Assembly: GCA_007280205.1 (NCBI GenBank)
Contig: QYPX01000059.1
Span: 1 to 64,000 of the forward strand
Source: Comamonadaceae bacterium
GTDB taxonomy: Bacteria > Pseudomonadota > Gammaproteobacteria > Burkholderiales > Burkholderiaceae_C
DNA length: 64,000 nt
Reading direction: 5' to 3'
Shown one piece after another: positions 1 to 8,805 of the stretch. The notes under the pieces were generated by a model. It made no database searches, was not told the origin of the DNA, and was given only the letters and a program-made list of their open reading frames with translations. Positions within the stretch are counted from its first letter, which is position 1. Every line of letters starts with the position of its first letter. The position numbers and the translations under genes were made by a program.

Positions 1-147
1 AAGCAAAAGCCCTCGACACCAGCTAAACTGCCAACATCTGCACCATCTCGGTCGAAAGCAACTGCGCCTGGCGCGACAATAACAAGCGATCCAAACATGA
101 ACTTTTCCGGCTCACTGGAGCTTGCCCCTGTGAAACCTAAACCCTGA
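1..147 (+). CDS. C-terminal end of an unidentified protein (partial)
   Basis: Reading frame 1 is open from the first base to a TGA at 145-147 and encodes 48 residues rich in Pro, Ala, Ser, Thr and Lys. It ends 18 bases before a BcsQ-like gene on the same strand, so it is probably the last gene before that one in an operon. The composition resembles the disordered Pro/Lys tail of the BcsE-like protein in this window (27,100-27,414). That resemblance is compositional only, and the family cannot be named from this fragment. Confidence 0.5.
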   Translation, partial: KQKPSTPAKLPTSAPSRSKATAPGATITSDPNMNFSGSLELAPVKPKP

Positions 148-165
148 ATTTTTCGAAAACGATCT

Positions 166-915
166 ATGCAGGTTATCGCATTCATTTCAGGCAAAGGCGG
201 AGTTGGCAAGACCACCCTTGCGGTCAACATCGCCGTGGCGCTGGCGTTGCGCAACAAACGCGTGCTGTTGATCGACCTGGATCCGCAGAACGTGCAACGC
301 CTGCACCTGGGAATGAACCCGGAAGAAATCGCCGGCCTGACGCGGGAAGGTATTTCGCATAGTTCGATTTTTGACAGTCCGTTTGGCATTCAATTTATCC
401 CTTTTGGCAGAATCACCGATTCCGAACTGGAAGACTTTGAGGCTGAACTCAAGAAGTATCCGGGCTGGGTCTCGGACGGCATTGATTCACTCAATCCTGG
501 TTCTTTTGATTTCGTCATACTTGACACCCCACCGGGTCCTACGGCTTATCTGCAGCAGGCTCTGGTAGCCGCGAACCGCGCGTTGGTCGTGGTACTTGCC
601 GATGCAGCGTCCTACGCCACCATTCCCAAGATCACCTCACTGGTGGAGCATTACACCGCTGGCCGTGCTGATTTTTTTGGCTTCAACATATTGATCAACC
701 AAATGCCAGTTCACAACAAACTGAGCCATCAGGTGCGCTCGTCCCTCTACGCCGGCTTTCCCAATCAAATGGTGCCGGTTGCCGTCCACAAAGACCCCCG
801 TGTGTCACAGGCTCTTGGCTTTGAGCGACCGGTGCTCCAATATGAACCCGGCTGCAAGGCGAGCCTTGACATTCAAAGCGTGGCTGATTGGTTGCTCGAC
901 AGCATCGAACAATGA
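166..915 (+). CDS. BcsQ/WssA-like MinD-family ATPase (copy 1)
   Basis: A 249-residue P-loop ATPase of the ParA/MinD superfamily, YhjQ/BcsQ branch. It begins MQVIAFISGKGGVGKTTLA, a deviant Walker A (KGGVGKT) with the signature lysine. The Walker A' motif is LLIDLDPQN and the Walker B-like segment is FVILDTPPG. In enterobacteria BcsQ acts at the cell pole in cellulose secretion; in Pseudomonas wss operons the homologues WssA and WssJ flank the cellulose genes. Here it precedes an AlgI-type acyltransferase by 18 bases, which suggests it serves the acetylation module. It is one of three paralogues in the window and is most like the copy at 32,398: both start MQVIAFISGKGGVGKTTLA and share FRSPFG/FDSPFG and FIPFG segments. 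The specific role of this copy is inferred. Confidence 0.85.
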   Translation: MQVIAFISGKGGVGKTTLAVNIAVALALRNKRVLLIDLDPQNVQRLHLGMNPEEIAGLTREGISHSSIFDSPFGIQFIPFGRITDSELEDFEAELKKYPGWVSDGIDSLNPGSFDFVILDTPPGPTAYLQQALVAANRALVVVLADAASYATIPKITSLVEHYTAGRADFFGFNILINQMPVHNKLSHQVRSSLYAGFPNQMVPVAVHKDPRVSQALGFERPVLQYEPGCKASLDIQSVADWLLDSIEQ

Positions 916-933
916 ATTTGCAGTGGCTGAAGT

Positions 934-2319
934 ATGGTTTTTAGCTCAAACATCTTCCTCTTCGCCTTTCTCCCGCTCTTTCTTGCCTGCTACTACCTGA
1001 CCCCCTGGCGCGCCAAGTCGGCACTGATTCTGATCTTCAGCTGGGCCTTTTACGCTTGGTGGCGACCTGATTTTCTGGCCTTGTTGGTGGGCGTCACCAG
1101 CGTCAGCTACGCTTTTGCGCTGGCCATGGGTGCGAGCGACGAGCAGGCACACCGGCATCGTTTACTCACGGCAGGTGTGACCTTGAACCTGCTGGCCCTG
1201 GGCTATTTCAAGTACGCCAACTTCGGTATCGACAGCCTCAACGTGGCTTTGAACGCTCTGGGTTTCAACGCGATTGAATTCACCCACGTACTGCTTCCCA
1301 TCGGTCTGTCTTTCTATATCTTTCACGCCATCAGTTATCTGGTTGACATTTACCGGCGTGAGGCAGCACCGGCACGCAACTTTGTCGACTTTGCAGCGTT
1401 TATTGCACTCTTTCCTCATTTGGTGGCAGGACCGGTACTGCGCTACCACCTGTTGGCGGAGCAGTTCAGAAGCCGCACACACTCTCTGGGCAATTTTTCG
1501 CGCGGCTGCGTGCTCTTCATGGTGGGTTTCTGCAAGAAGGTCCTGATTGCCGACAGCGTTGCACCATTGGTAGAGGCAGCGTTCTCTGCACCTGTACCCA
1601 CACTGGCCGACGCCTGGCTGGGCGCCGGCGCTTACACGATTCAACTGTTTTTTGACTTCAGCGGCTACACCGACATGGCCATCGGTCTGGCGCTGATGAT
1701 CGGCTTTGTCTTCCCTGAGAATTTCAACGACCCCTATGTGTCGCGCTCCATCACCGAATTCTGGAAGCGCTGGCACATGTCGCTGTCGAACTGGTTGCGT
1801 GAATACCTGTATGTCTCACTTGGCGGCAACCGCAAGGGCCTGTTACGTACCTACCTCAATTTGTTCCTGACCATGTTGCTGGGCGGCCTGTGGCACGGCG
1901 CCAACTGGACCTTTGTGCTGTGGGGCGCCTGGCACGGTGGCATTTTGATACTGGAGCGCTTTTGGGAACAGCGCTGGGGCAAGCCCTTGCTGCCTGGCTG
2001 GCTGCGTGTCATCAAGACCATGCTGCTGGTCATCTTCGGCTGGGTCCTGTTCCGGGCCGCCAACCTGGATGGCGCTGCGCGCATGTTCGAGGGTATGCTG
2101 GGATTCAATGGCCTTGGCTTTAGCCCCCCGGTTGCCTGGCAGGTCACGCCAGATCGGCTGATGGTGCTGGCGCTTGGGGTGGTGCTGGTCTACGCCATGC
2201 CCTGGCTCAAACGCCAGGGTGGAAGCTACCTGCGCTACCTGCTGCTGCCTCTGTTTTTGTGGGCGGTGGCAACGCTGTCGGCACAGTCGTTCACGCCGTT
2301 CTTGTATTTTCAGTTCTGA
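934..2319 (+). CDS. AlgI/WssH-type membrane-bound O-acyltransferase (MBOAT)
   Basis: A 461-residue polytopic inner-membrane protein of the MBOAT family that passes acetyl groups across the membrane for polysaccharide O-acetylation. The N-terminus (MVFSSNIFLFAFLPLF) is the usual AlgI start. Family hallmarks are WKRWHMSLSNWLREYLY (near residues 277-293) and GGLWHGANWTF with catalytic-type His321, followed by His334 in WGAWHGG. Length is typical for AlgI/WssH (about 470-520), slightly short. The SGNH partner follows 7 bases downstream, the usual AlgI-AlgJ/WssH-WssI pairing. Whether the acceptor is cellulose or the Eps polymer encoded next cannot be decided from sequence; the adjacent BcsQ-like gene favours cellulose. 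Confidence 0.9.
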   Translation: MVFSSNIFLFAFLPLFLACYYLTPWRAKSALILIFSWAFYAWWRPDFLALLVGVTSVSYAFALAMGASDEQAHRHRLLTAGVTLNLLALGYFKYANFGIDSLNVALNALGFNAIEFTHVLLPIGLSFYIFHAISYLVDIYRREAAPARNFVDFAAFIALFPHLVAGPVLRYHLLAEQFRSRTHSLGNFSRGCVLFMVGFCKKVLIADSVAPLVEAAFSAPVPTLADAWLGAGAYTIQLFFDFSGYTDMAIGLALMIGFVFPENFNDPYVSRSITEFWKRWHMSLSNWLREYLYVSLGGNRKGLLRTYLNLFLTMLLGGLWHGANWTFVLWGAWHGGILILERFWEQRWGKPLLPGWLRVIKTMLLVIFGWVLFRAANLDGAARMFEGMLGFNGLGFSPPVAWQVTPDRLMVLALGVVLVYAMPWLKRQGGSYLRYLLLPLFLWAVATLSAQSFTPFLYFQF

Positions 2320-2326
2320 GCTCGCG

Positions 2327-3520
2327 ATGCCCCACAGTGCCCTACCACCCAGTCAAGCAGCAGCCCTGTCCCGCTACGACGCCCTGGCAGCGCTGACGTT
2401 GACCGGGGTCATGCTGGCGGGTGCGTGGCAAATCATTGCTGCCACCGCAGGTCCGGCCGATCTGGAATTTCCGCGCAGGTGGCTGGATTTCCGCGAAGGT
2501 CGCAGCACCGGCGCACTTGAAAAGCAACTTGACCAAAAGCTGCCAGCGCGCAGTGCCCTGATTGGCGCGGCCAACAGCGTGCGCTACCTGCTCACTGGCA
2601 GCGGCGGCGACCAGGTGCGAACCGGCAAAGACGGCTGGCTGTTTCTGACTGAAGAGTTGCGCTTTGACGCGGACGGCAATGCCAACCTGAAGGTTCGTGC
2701 CGAACTGCTTGGAACTGCTGCCCGCAGCCTGGAGAGCCAGGGCGTCAAGTTGATTGTGGCCCTGGTGCCCGACAAGGCCCGCGTGTATTCAAGCAGGTTG
2801 GCCAACGCACGATACCCTGAGTACAACAGCTCTCGCTACGCCGATGCGTTCCATGCGTTTCAAAAGCAGGGCATCACGACGGTGGACCTGTTGCAGCCAC
2901 TGGCACAGGCGTCGGCTCAGGGCGACGTCTATTACCGCACCGATACACACTGGAACCAGACCGGTGCCGAAGTCGCCGCAAAGGCGCTTGCCTCGGTGAT
3001 CAAGCAGTCGGGGTTGAAACTTGCAAAGACCGACTTCACAAGCACCAAAGGCACACCGATTGAGCGGCCGGGCGACCTGATCAGGCTGATGGGCCTTGGC
3101 GACAACGCCAAAGCGCTGGGACTGCTACCAGATACGGAAGCACCTGTAGTGACCCAGCAAAGCAGTGCACAGAGCACCGGACTGTTTGGCGACGATGCGG
3201 TGCCGGTCGTCGTAACCGGTACTTCCTACTCCATGCGCGCCAACTTTGTCGGCCAGCTACAACAAGCTATCTCAAGCAAGGTGCTTAACGCAGCGAAGGA
3301 CGGTGGCGGCTTTCTGCAAGCAGCAACGCTGTATCTGAAGGACGAGGCATTCCGCTCCAACAAGCCAAAGGTATTGGTGTGGGAACTGCCTGAGCGCTTC
3401 CTGTGGCGCAAGCTCGACGACGAAGCAGGATGGCTTGAATCGGTGAAGTTGAGTTCTCCTAGAATCAAAGATGACGTGGTAGACCTTGTTTCCAACCATC
3501 CAATGCACACTGATCAATGA
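2327..3520 (+). CDS. AlgJ/WssI-like SGNH acetyltransferase
   Basis: About 397 residues. Residues 18-40 form a signal anchor, and a periplasmic SGNH-hydrolase-like domain of the AlgJ/AlgX family follows. The Asp-x-His pair is in RTDTHWNQTG (Asp206, His208) and the presumed Ser nucleophile is in GTSYSM (Ser300). A Trp-rich KDGWLF segment at 101-106 is typical of the family. The ATG at 2327 was chosen because it lies 7 bases after the MBOAT stop and places the hydrophobic segment near the N-terminus; the frame stays open further upstream. The protein would take acetyl groups delivered by the MBOAT partner and load them on the polymer in the periplasm. It has no C-terminal carbohydrate-binding extension, unlike the two AlgX-like proteins at 19,942-22,761. 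Confidence 0.85.
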   Translation: MPHSALPPSQAAALSRYDALAALTLTGVMLAGAWQIIAATAGPADLEFPRRWLDFREGRSTGALEKQLDQKLPARSALIGAANSVRYLLTGSGGDQVRTGKDGWLFLTEELRFDADGNANLKVRAELLGTAARSLESQGVKLIVALVPDKARVYSSRLANARYPEYNSSRYADAFHAFQKQGITTVDLLQPLAQASAQGDVYYRTDTHWNQTGAEVAAKALASVIKQSGLKLAKTDFTSTKGTPIERPGDLIRLMGLGDNAKALGLLPDTEAPVVTQQSSAQSTGLFGDDAVPVVVTGTSYSMRANFVGQLQQAISSKVLNAAKDGGGFLQAATLYLKDEAFRSNKPKVLVWELPERFLWRKLDDEAGWLESVKLSSPRIKDDVVDLVSNHPMHTDQ

Positions 3521-4314
3521 CCATGGGGCCTTCACTGTCGTCTGAGGAACTTCAGCGCTTTCAGCAGGTTGTTGCCCGCTCGGTGGAAGCGCGCAGCCAT
3601 TTTGATGTATTCACCTGGTTGCAAGGCGAAATGCAGCAATATCTGCCACATGACATCATGATCGCAAGCTGGGGCGATTTTTCCAACGGCACGATTCAGT
3701 ACGACATCATTTCCGCCCTCGACGGCGTGCGTTCCTCAAGCACCGATCAGCAAGTCATAAAGCCCCTGCTGCTCGATCTCTTCATGCGCTGGATCGAGTC
3801 TGGCAGCAAACCCGTTGCCGCCATGGCTGGATACGATGGTTTTGCGATCGAAGCAAGCGAGCGGACCACTGCGCTGGGCGATGCCATGCGAACAATGCAA
3901 TATGCAATGGCCCATGGCATCAGTGACAAGAGAGACAGTTATGACTGTTTGTACGTCACCTTGCGGGTCAAAGAATGCTTCAATGAGTCTGAACATGAAG
4001 TCATGACACTGGCCTTGCCGTATATCGACATAGCGTTGCGCCAGGTTGAGCTGCTGCCGCATCAAGGCCAAGCCAGCGCTGTCATCTCGACGCCGCTTAT
4101 CTATGACTTGCTCCAAAGTCGCGGCCTGTCCGCTCGCGAGGTCGAGATCCTACAATGGGTCGCCCTTGGAAAGACCAATCCGGAAATCGGAAAAATTCTG
4201 AAGATAAGTGAATTTACCGTAAAGAATCACATGCAGCGCATCTTCAAAAAAATGGATGTCAGCAACCGCGCCCAAGCGGTCGGCCGGTTCAAGGCAATGG
4301 TGAGCAATGGCTAA
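3517..4314 (+). CDS. epsA: EpsA-type LuxR-family transcriptional regulator
   Basis: A 265-residue regulator. The C-terminal part (about 190-262) is a LuxR helix-turn-helix: GLSAREVEILQWVALGKTN, then ISEFTVKNHMQRIFKKMDV. The N-terminal 180 residues are the poorly characterised sensor part found in regulators that head exosortase-B/Eps clusters. It overlaps the preceding SGNH gene by 4 bases (ATGA) and the following epsB by 8, so it may be co-transcribed with the acetylation module. Position at the head of epsB-L-D-E-F-G-xrtB supports the EpsA assignment and a role as cluster-specific activator. No receiver domain or autoinducer-binding signature was recognised. Confidence 0.85.
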   Translation: MTMGPSLSSEELQRFQQVVARSVEARSHFDVFTWLQGEMQQYLPHDIMIASWGDFSNGTIQYDIISALDGVRSSSTDQQVIKPLLLDLFMRWIESGSKPVAAMAGYDGFAIEASERTTALGDAMRTMQYAMAHGISDKRDSYDCLYVTLRVKECFNESEHEVMTLALPYIDIALRQVELLPHQGQASAVISTPLIYDLLQSRGLSAREVEILQWVALGKTNPEIGKILKISEFTVKNHMQRIFKKMDVSNRAQAVGRFKAMVSNG

Positions 4315-5728
4315 TGCACCGGCAAGCGATTCGGCCGCATCATTCAGCAACCGCTCCCAACCAGCCTCTCTGGGTCAGGACAACCTGCTGAGCGTTTTTG
4401 AACTGACGGTCGGCCCCAGCGCATTGGTTTTTTCCTTATGGGGACTGGCCTACTATTTTGAGGGCCAGGTTCACGCCTCCTTCATTATCCTGGGTGCACT
4501 GATGTTCGCGCTGACCTTTCCCGGTCAGGTCAGGCTGCAGTCTTCCATTCCTTCAGTGTGCATCAGTATTGTTGTCACCTGGGCCTGGGTCGCCGGCTTG
4601 TTGCTGTTTATTGGCATTGCCTCCGGCTACATCCACGAGTTTTCAAAGACGATTTTGTATGCCTGGTTGTGGGTCGCACCGCTAAGCAAACTTGGCGCCT
4701 GCCTTGCGCTGCGCGCGGCAGCGCCGACGCTGCTTAGGCTGCAGGGTCCGAAGCAGCGCGCCATTATTGTTGGCATGAACGAGCAGGGGCTGGCACTGGC
4801 ATCCCGGATGAGTCAGGCTCGCTACACCAGAACGGAACTCATTGGCTTTGTAGACGATCGTCAGGCCACGCGCCTGAACAGCAGCTCCGCGTACCGGTTG
4901 CTGGGGACGCAGGCCCAGCTTCTTGCCCTGGTCAAGAGCGAACGCATCCAGATTATTTACCTGTCGCTACCGATGGCCTCGCAGCCACGCATTCTGCATA
5001 TTCTGGACGAACTCAAGGACTCGACGACGTCGATCTATTTTGTGCCCGACATGTTTGTTACGGACCTGATCCAGGCGCACCCCGATTCGGTTTGTGGCAT
5101 GCCTGTGATCTCGGTTTGCGACACACCCTTCAATGGATCGGACGGCGCCGTCAAACGCCTTAGCGACATCGTCCTGGCAACGCTAATCCTGATCCTGATC
5201 ACACCCTTGCTGATCGTCATAGCTGCAGCGATAAAGTTCGACTCGCCGGGCCCGGTCATTTTCAAGCAGCGCCGCTGTGGTCTGGACGGCGACGAAATTG
5301 TGGTTTACAAATTCCGCTCCATGACCGTCACCGAAGATGGCAGCAACATTACGCAGGCAACGCAAAACGACGCGCGTGTCACACCACTGGGTGCATTGTT
5401 GAGGCGCACTTCGTGCGACGAGCTACCTCAGTTCATCAACGTGCTGCAGGGGCGCATGAGCATCGTCGGCCCGCGACCCCATGCCCTGGCCCACAACGAG
5501 CTCTATCGCAAACTGATCAAGGGCTATATGGTGCGACACAAGGTCAAGCCTGGCATCACTGGTTGGGCGCAAGTCAATGGATTCAGAGGCGAAACCCAGA
5601 CGCTCGACAAGATGCAGAGCCGCATCGACTTTGACCTTGACTACCTGCGCAACTGGTCCGTGCGGCTTGACCTGTACATCATTTTCAAGACCATCAGCCT
5701 CGTCATCAAAGACCAAAAGGCCTATTGA
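4307..5728 (+). CDS. epsB: EpsB undecaprenyl-phosphate sugar phosphotransferase (polyprenyl glycosylphosphotransferase)
   Basis: A 473-residue membrane protein that should start repeat-unit assembly by moving a hexose-1-phosphate onto undecaprenyl phosphate. Hydrophobic helices occupy about residues 35-140, and a Rossmann-like region about 150-270. The bacterial sugar transferase domain runs from about 283 to the end, with SPGPVIFKQRRCGLDG, YKFRSM, RRTSCDELPQFINVLQG, SIVGPRPH and KPGITGWAQVNGFRGET. Length and domain order match WcaJ/EpsB. It overlaps epsA by 8 bases and epsL by 4. The sugar, usually glucose, is inferred from family. Confidence 0.92.
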   Translation: MANAPASDSAASFSNRSQPASLGQDNLLSVFELTVGPSALVFSLWGLAYYFEGQVHASFIILGALMFALTFPGQVRLQSSIPSVCISIVVTWAWVAGLLLFIGIASGYIHEFSKTILYAWLWVAPLSKLGACLALRAAAPTLLRLQGPKQRAIIVGMNEQGLALASRMSQARYTRTELIGFVDDRQATRLNSSSAYRLLGTQAQLLALVKSERIQIIYLSLPMASQPRILHILDELKDSTTSIYFVPDMFVTDLIQAHPDSVCGMPVISVCDTPFNGSDGAVKRLSDIVLATLILILITPLLIVIAAAIKFDSPGPVIFKQRRCGLDGDEIVVYKFRSMTVTEDGSNITQATQNDARVTPLGALLRRTSCDELPQFINVLQGRMSIVGPRPHALAHNELYRKLIKGYMVRHKVKPGITGWAQVNGFRGETQTLDKMQSRIDFDLDYLRNWSVRLDLYIIFKTISLVIKDQKAY

Positions 5729-6939
5729 CCATGGGGCTGCGGCGCCGCTACTGGGTAAGTCTGGCCGTGCTGTTGATGTTTTGTACCGCCACGGTTCGTG
5801 CACAAGGTGAAGACACGCTAAAACTCAAAGTTGAATCGTCGTTGCGCTTTGACAACAACCTGTTTCGGCTGCCCGCAGATGCCAATCTTGAGGCACTGCT
5901 GGGCAGAGTCAGCGCAGCAGAAAGAATCGACATCAATTCGCTGAGCCTGAGTTTCAGCACCACGCTGAGCCTGCAAAAGTTCGAACTGTCTGCCAGTCTG
6001 ACCAACTTCCGCTACCAGAACTTCAGTTACCTGAGCTACGTTGCGCACAATTACAACGCTGCCTGGCGCTGGGCGCTGACGCCCTCCTTGCGGGGCAGCC
6101 TGGGCAGCCAGCGTCAGCAGACCATCAACAGCTTTGCTGACTACCAGGGCTTCGGCTTGCAGAACCTGCGTACCAACAGCAGCAGCCGTCTGGATGCAGC
6201 TTATGACCTGGATGGCAGTTGGAGTGTGGTCGCCGGCGTGTCGCGCGCAAGTCAAATCAACCAGCAGGCCTTGACCGCCCAAGGCGACTACCGGGAGCAG
6301 TCCGCCGACCTGGGCTTGCGCTACAACGCCGGCTCAGGCAGCGCAGTAAGCTATACCCTGCGCAGCGCCAACGGCAACTACATCGACCTTGCCATGGCGC
6401 CGGCGGGCCTTTACGACGATGGTTTCCAACAGATCGAGAGCGAACTCAGGCTGCGCTGGATCGCCAGCGGCAAGAGCGTCGCAGAGCTTTACACCAGCCA
6501 GATCAGCCGCACGCATCCACACTACGCACGGCGCGACTACGGTGGCCGCAACGCCGGCGTCAATTTCAACTGGAGCCTGAGCGGCAAGTCAGCGCTGGTA
6601 GCAAGCTGGGCGCGCGAACTCGCCAGTTACCAGACCAACACGTCCAACTACAGCCAGACCGCTCGCTTATCATTGGGGCCGGTTTGGCAACTCAGTCCAA
6701 AAGCGGTAGTCCGGGCGCGTTACGAGGTGGCCCAAAGCGACTACCTGGGTTCGCCGTTCGGAGCACTTGCCACGCCGCGCAGCGACACCACCAGTGCTGC
6801 CAGCCTGGCTTTTGACTGGCAACCCTACCAACACCTTACCATTAGCACCTCGTTGGAAAATGCCACCCGAAGATCCAACTTGGCAGGCTTGGACTATGAG
6901 GGCAAAATGGCCACTGTTTCAGCCCAATTCAGTTACTGA
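5725..6939 (+). CDS. epsL: EpsL-like outer-membrane beta-barrel protein of the Eps cluster
   Basis: A 404-residue protein with a signal peptide (hydrophobic core about 10-22, probable cleavage after TVRA near residue 26). Alternating amphipathic strands follow, and the protein ends in a C-terminal aromatic (VSAQFSY), all typical of outer-membrane barrels. EpsL proteins occur only in exosortase-B type polysaccharide clusters and may form or assist the outer-membrane exit route. The 4-base overlap with epsB and the location before epsD/epsE support the name. Function is by context; there is no enzymatic motif. Confidence 0.8.
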   Translation: MTMGLRRRYWVSLAVLLMFCTATVRAQGEDTLKLKVESSLRFDNNLFRLPADANLEALLGRVSAAERIDINSLSLSFSTTLSLQKFELSASLTNFRYQNFSYLSYVAHNYNAAWRWALTPSLRGSLGSQRQQTINSFADYQGFGLQNLRTNSSSRLDAAYDLDGSWSVVAGVSRASQINQQALTAQGDYREQSADLGLRYNAGSGSAVSYTLRSANGNYIDLAMAPAGLYDDGFQQIESELRLRWIASGKSVAELYTSQISRTHPHYARRDYGGRNAGVNFNWSLSGKSALVASWARELASYQTNTSNYSQTARLSLGPVWQLSPKAVVRARYEVAQSDYLGSPFGALATPRSDTTSAASLAFDWQPYQHLTISTSLENATRRSNLAGLDYEGKMATVSAQFSY

Positions 6940-6951
6940 CTTTTTAGCACC

Positions 6952-7923
6952 ATGACCACTTCGCAACTTCGTTATTCCAAGCCCCTCTTCATGCACGCTA
7001 TTTGGAGCGCGGCGCTCGTTTTGGGTTTGGCGGCCTGCGGCAACAAGGACGACAAGAAGGCGGCCACGCAGGTGGCCGCCAAAGTGGGCTCGGAGGAAAT
7101 TTCCGTGCATCAGATCAACCAGGTGCTGAGTCGCAGCAGCAGTGCTGGCGCGTCGCCCGCAGCGGTGCAAGCAATGAGCCGCGAAGTGCTCGAAAAACTC
7201 ATCGACCAGCAACTGGCCATAGAGCAAGCCACCGAAGACAAACTGCACCGCTCACCCGAGGTGGTGGCACAAATTGAAGCTGCCCGGCGCGACATTCTGG
7301 CGCGCGCCTACATGCAAAAAATTGCTGCGAGCGTACCAAAACCGAGCGCCGAAGAGACCAAGAAATACTACGTCGAACATCCGGCCTTGTTTTCAGAGCG
7401 TCGCATTTTCAATGTGCAGGAAATTGTGACGCCGACCGCGCCGGGCTTGGCCGATCAACTGCGCGCACTGGTAGCGGCTGGCAAACCCATCGTGGAAGTA
7501 GCCAACTGGCTCAAAAGCAAAGGCGTCAAGTTTGATGGCGGCAGCGCGACCCGCGCGGCGGAGCAGATTCCGCTGGAGCGCTTGGCTCAGGTCCATGCAC
7601 TCAAGGATGGCCAGAGTATCGTCCTGGAGTCCCCTCAGACCATCACACTGGTTCGTGTAGCGTCGTCACAATCGTCTCCAGTGGCTGAGGCCGCTGCGCT
7701 GCCCCGCATCGAGCAGTTCCTGACCAACCAGCGCGCCAGCGCGGCCGTGACCACCAACATCAAACAACTGCGCGCTGCAGCCAAGATCACTTACATGGGT
7801 GAATTTGCCAAGGCGGCTGGCACTGCGACTGTCCCGCCACCGGTCGTGCCCGAGCCCGTTCCAAGCTTCTCGGCGCCAGACAATGCTTCGACGATCGAAA
7901 AAGGTGTGGCCGGGCTCAAATAG
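6952..7923 (+). CDS. epsD: EpsD-family peptidyl-prolyl isomerase-like lipoprotein
   Basis: A 323-residue lipoprotein: the N-terminal hydrophobic stretch ends in the lipobox GLAACG with Cys29. A SurA-like N-terminal helical region follows (about 45-125), then a parvulin-like domain (about 130-250) beginning near ETKKYYVEHPALFSERRIF. The C-terminus is Pro-rich. EpsD homologues are found in exosortase-B Eps operons and probably help fold outer-membrane Eps components such as the adjacent EpsL. It contains VPEP near the C-terminus but lacks the hydrophobic helix and basic tail of a PEP-CTERM sorting signal. Confidence 0.85.
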   Translation: MTTSQLRYSKPLFMHAIWSAALVLGLAACGNKDDKKAATQVAAKVGSEEISVHQINQVLSRSSSAGASPAAVQAMSREVLEKLIDQQLAIEQATEDKLHRSPEVVAQIEAARRDILARAYMQKIAASVPKPSAEETKKYYVEHPALFSERRIFNVQEIVTPTAPGLADQLRALVAAGKPIVEVANWLKSKGVKFDGGSATRAAEQIPLERLAQVHALKDGQSIVLESPQTITLVRVASSQSSPVAEAAALPRIEQFLTNQRASAAVTTNIKQLRAAAKITYMGEFAKAAGTATVPPPVVPEPVPSFSAPDNASTIEKGVAGLK

Positions 7924-7980
7924 CGCAGCAAGCACAAGCTCATGAACCATCCTACTTCCGTCGTTACGAGAGCCAGTCAC

Positions 7981-8011
7981 GTCATTGCGAGCGTAGCGTG
8001 GCAATCCATGG
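7981..8011. repeat. Dispersed imperfect palindromic element (copy 1) before epsE
   Basis: The 31 bases reading GTCATTGCGAGCG, then TAGCGTGG, then CAATCCATGG match the element at 11,073-11,103 at 28 of 31 positions. ATTGC...GCAAT form the outer arms of an imperfect hairpin. The element fills the epsD-epsE gap, and its last bases (CCATGG) contain the in-frame ATG at 8008. Elements of this kind are widespread in proteobacterial genomes, where they are often mistranslated as VIAS..QS-type peptides. Confidence 0.75.
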
Positions 8012-8805
8012 CTCGTGGCCTGTCACGAATCGTCATTGCCGCCGCCCTTTTTCAGTGCGTCCTAGCACACGCCCAAAACACGGACTACCCGCTGGGCGCT
8101 GGCGACGCCATCAAGATTCAAGTCTTTCAGAATCCGGACCTGACCATTGAAACCCGTGTCTCTGAAAACGGTTCCATCACCTACCCACTGATTGGCGCTA
8201 TGGAACTCGGCGGACTGTCGATTGCCGTCGCTGAAAAGAAGATTGCGAGCGCCCTGCAAACCGGTGGTTTTATCCAGAACCCACAGGTCAACATCGTTCT
8301 CCTTCAAATCCGTGGCAACCAGGTTTCGGTCTTGGGGCAGGTCAATCGCCCCGGGCGCTTTCCGCTGGAAATCGCCAATACCCGACTGAGTGACATGTTG
8401 GCCAATGCGGGTGGCGCGACGGTCAATGGTGATGATATTGCCATTGTTGTCGGCGTGCGCGATGGCAAACTGTTTCGCAAGAAAGTTGACATTCCTTCCA
8501 TCTTTCTGGACGACAAGTTACAAGACAACATCGTGCTGCAAGGCGGCGACAGCATCTATGTCCACCGTGCACCGGTTTTTTATATTTACGGCGAAGCACA
8601 GCGCTCAGGCGCGTACCGGATCGAGCGCGACATGACCGTCATGCAGGCGCTGGCGCAAGGTGGCGGGCCCACTGCTCGTGGCAGCGAGAAGCGCCTGCGT
8701 CTTCATCGCAAGGGGGCGGACGCAAGTGTCCAACTGATTGAACCCCTGCTGACCGACGCCGTGCTGCCCAATGATGTTATCTATGTCAAAGAGAGCCTAT
8801 TTTGA
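8008..8805 (+). CDS. epsE: EpsE polysaccharide export protein (Wza/OPX family)
   Basis: About 265 residues from ATG 8008. A signal peptide (MARGLSRIVIAAALFQC, cleavage after AHA) is followed by a Poly_export domain (YPLGAGDAIKIQVFQ onward) and a SLBB-type domain (YIYGEAQRSGAYRI). It forms or contacts the periplasmic and outer-membrane channel for the Eps polymer. An in-frame ATG also exists at 7942, but that start would put 22 residues encoded by the dispersed repeat in front of the signal peptide, so 8008 was preferred. Neither start has a clear Shine-Dalgarno. Its 3' end overlaps the TTG start of epsF. Confidence 0.88.
   Translation: MARGLSRIVIAAALFQCVLAHAQNTDYPLGAGDAIKIQVFQNPDLTIETRVSENGSITYPLIGAMELGGLSIAVAEKKIASALQTGGFIQNPQVNIVLLQIRGNQVSVLGQVNRPGRFPLEIANTRLSDMLANAGGATVNGDDIAIVVGVRDGKLFRKKVDIPSIFLDDKLQDNIVLQGGDSIYVHRAPVFYIYGEAQRSGAYRIERDMTVMQALAQGGGPTARGSEKRLRLHRKGADASVQLIEPLLTDAVLPNDVIYVKESLF

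Noticed and set aside
7840..7923. VPEP motif near the EpsD C-terminus as a possible PEP-CTERM sorting signal
   Set aside because: There is no following hydrophobic helix or basic tail, and the protein is a lipoprotein.
7942..8007. ATG 7942 as epsE start
   Set aside because: It would add 22 residues translated from a dispersed repeat before a complete signal peptide, and no ribosome-binding site is visible. It is kept only as an alternative.
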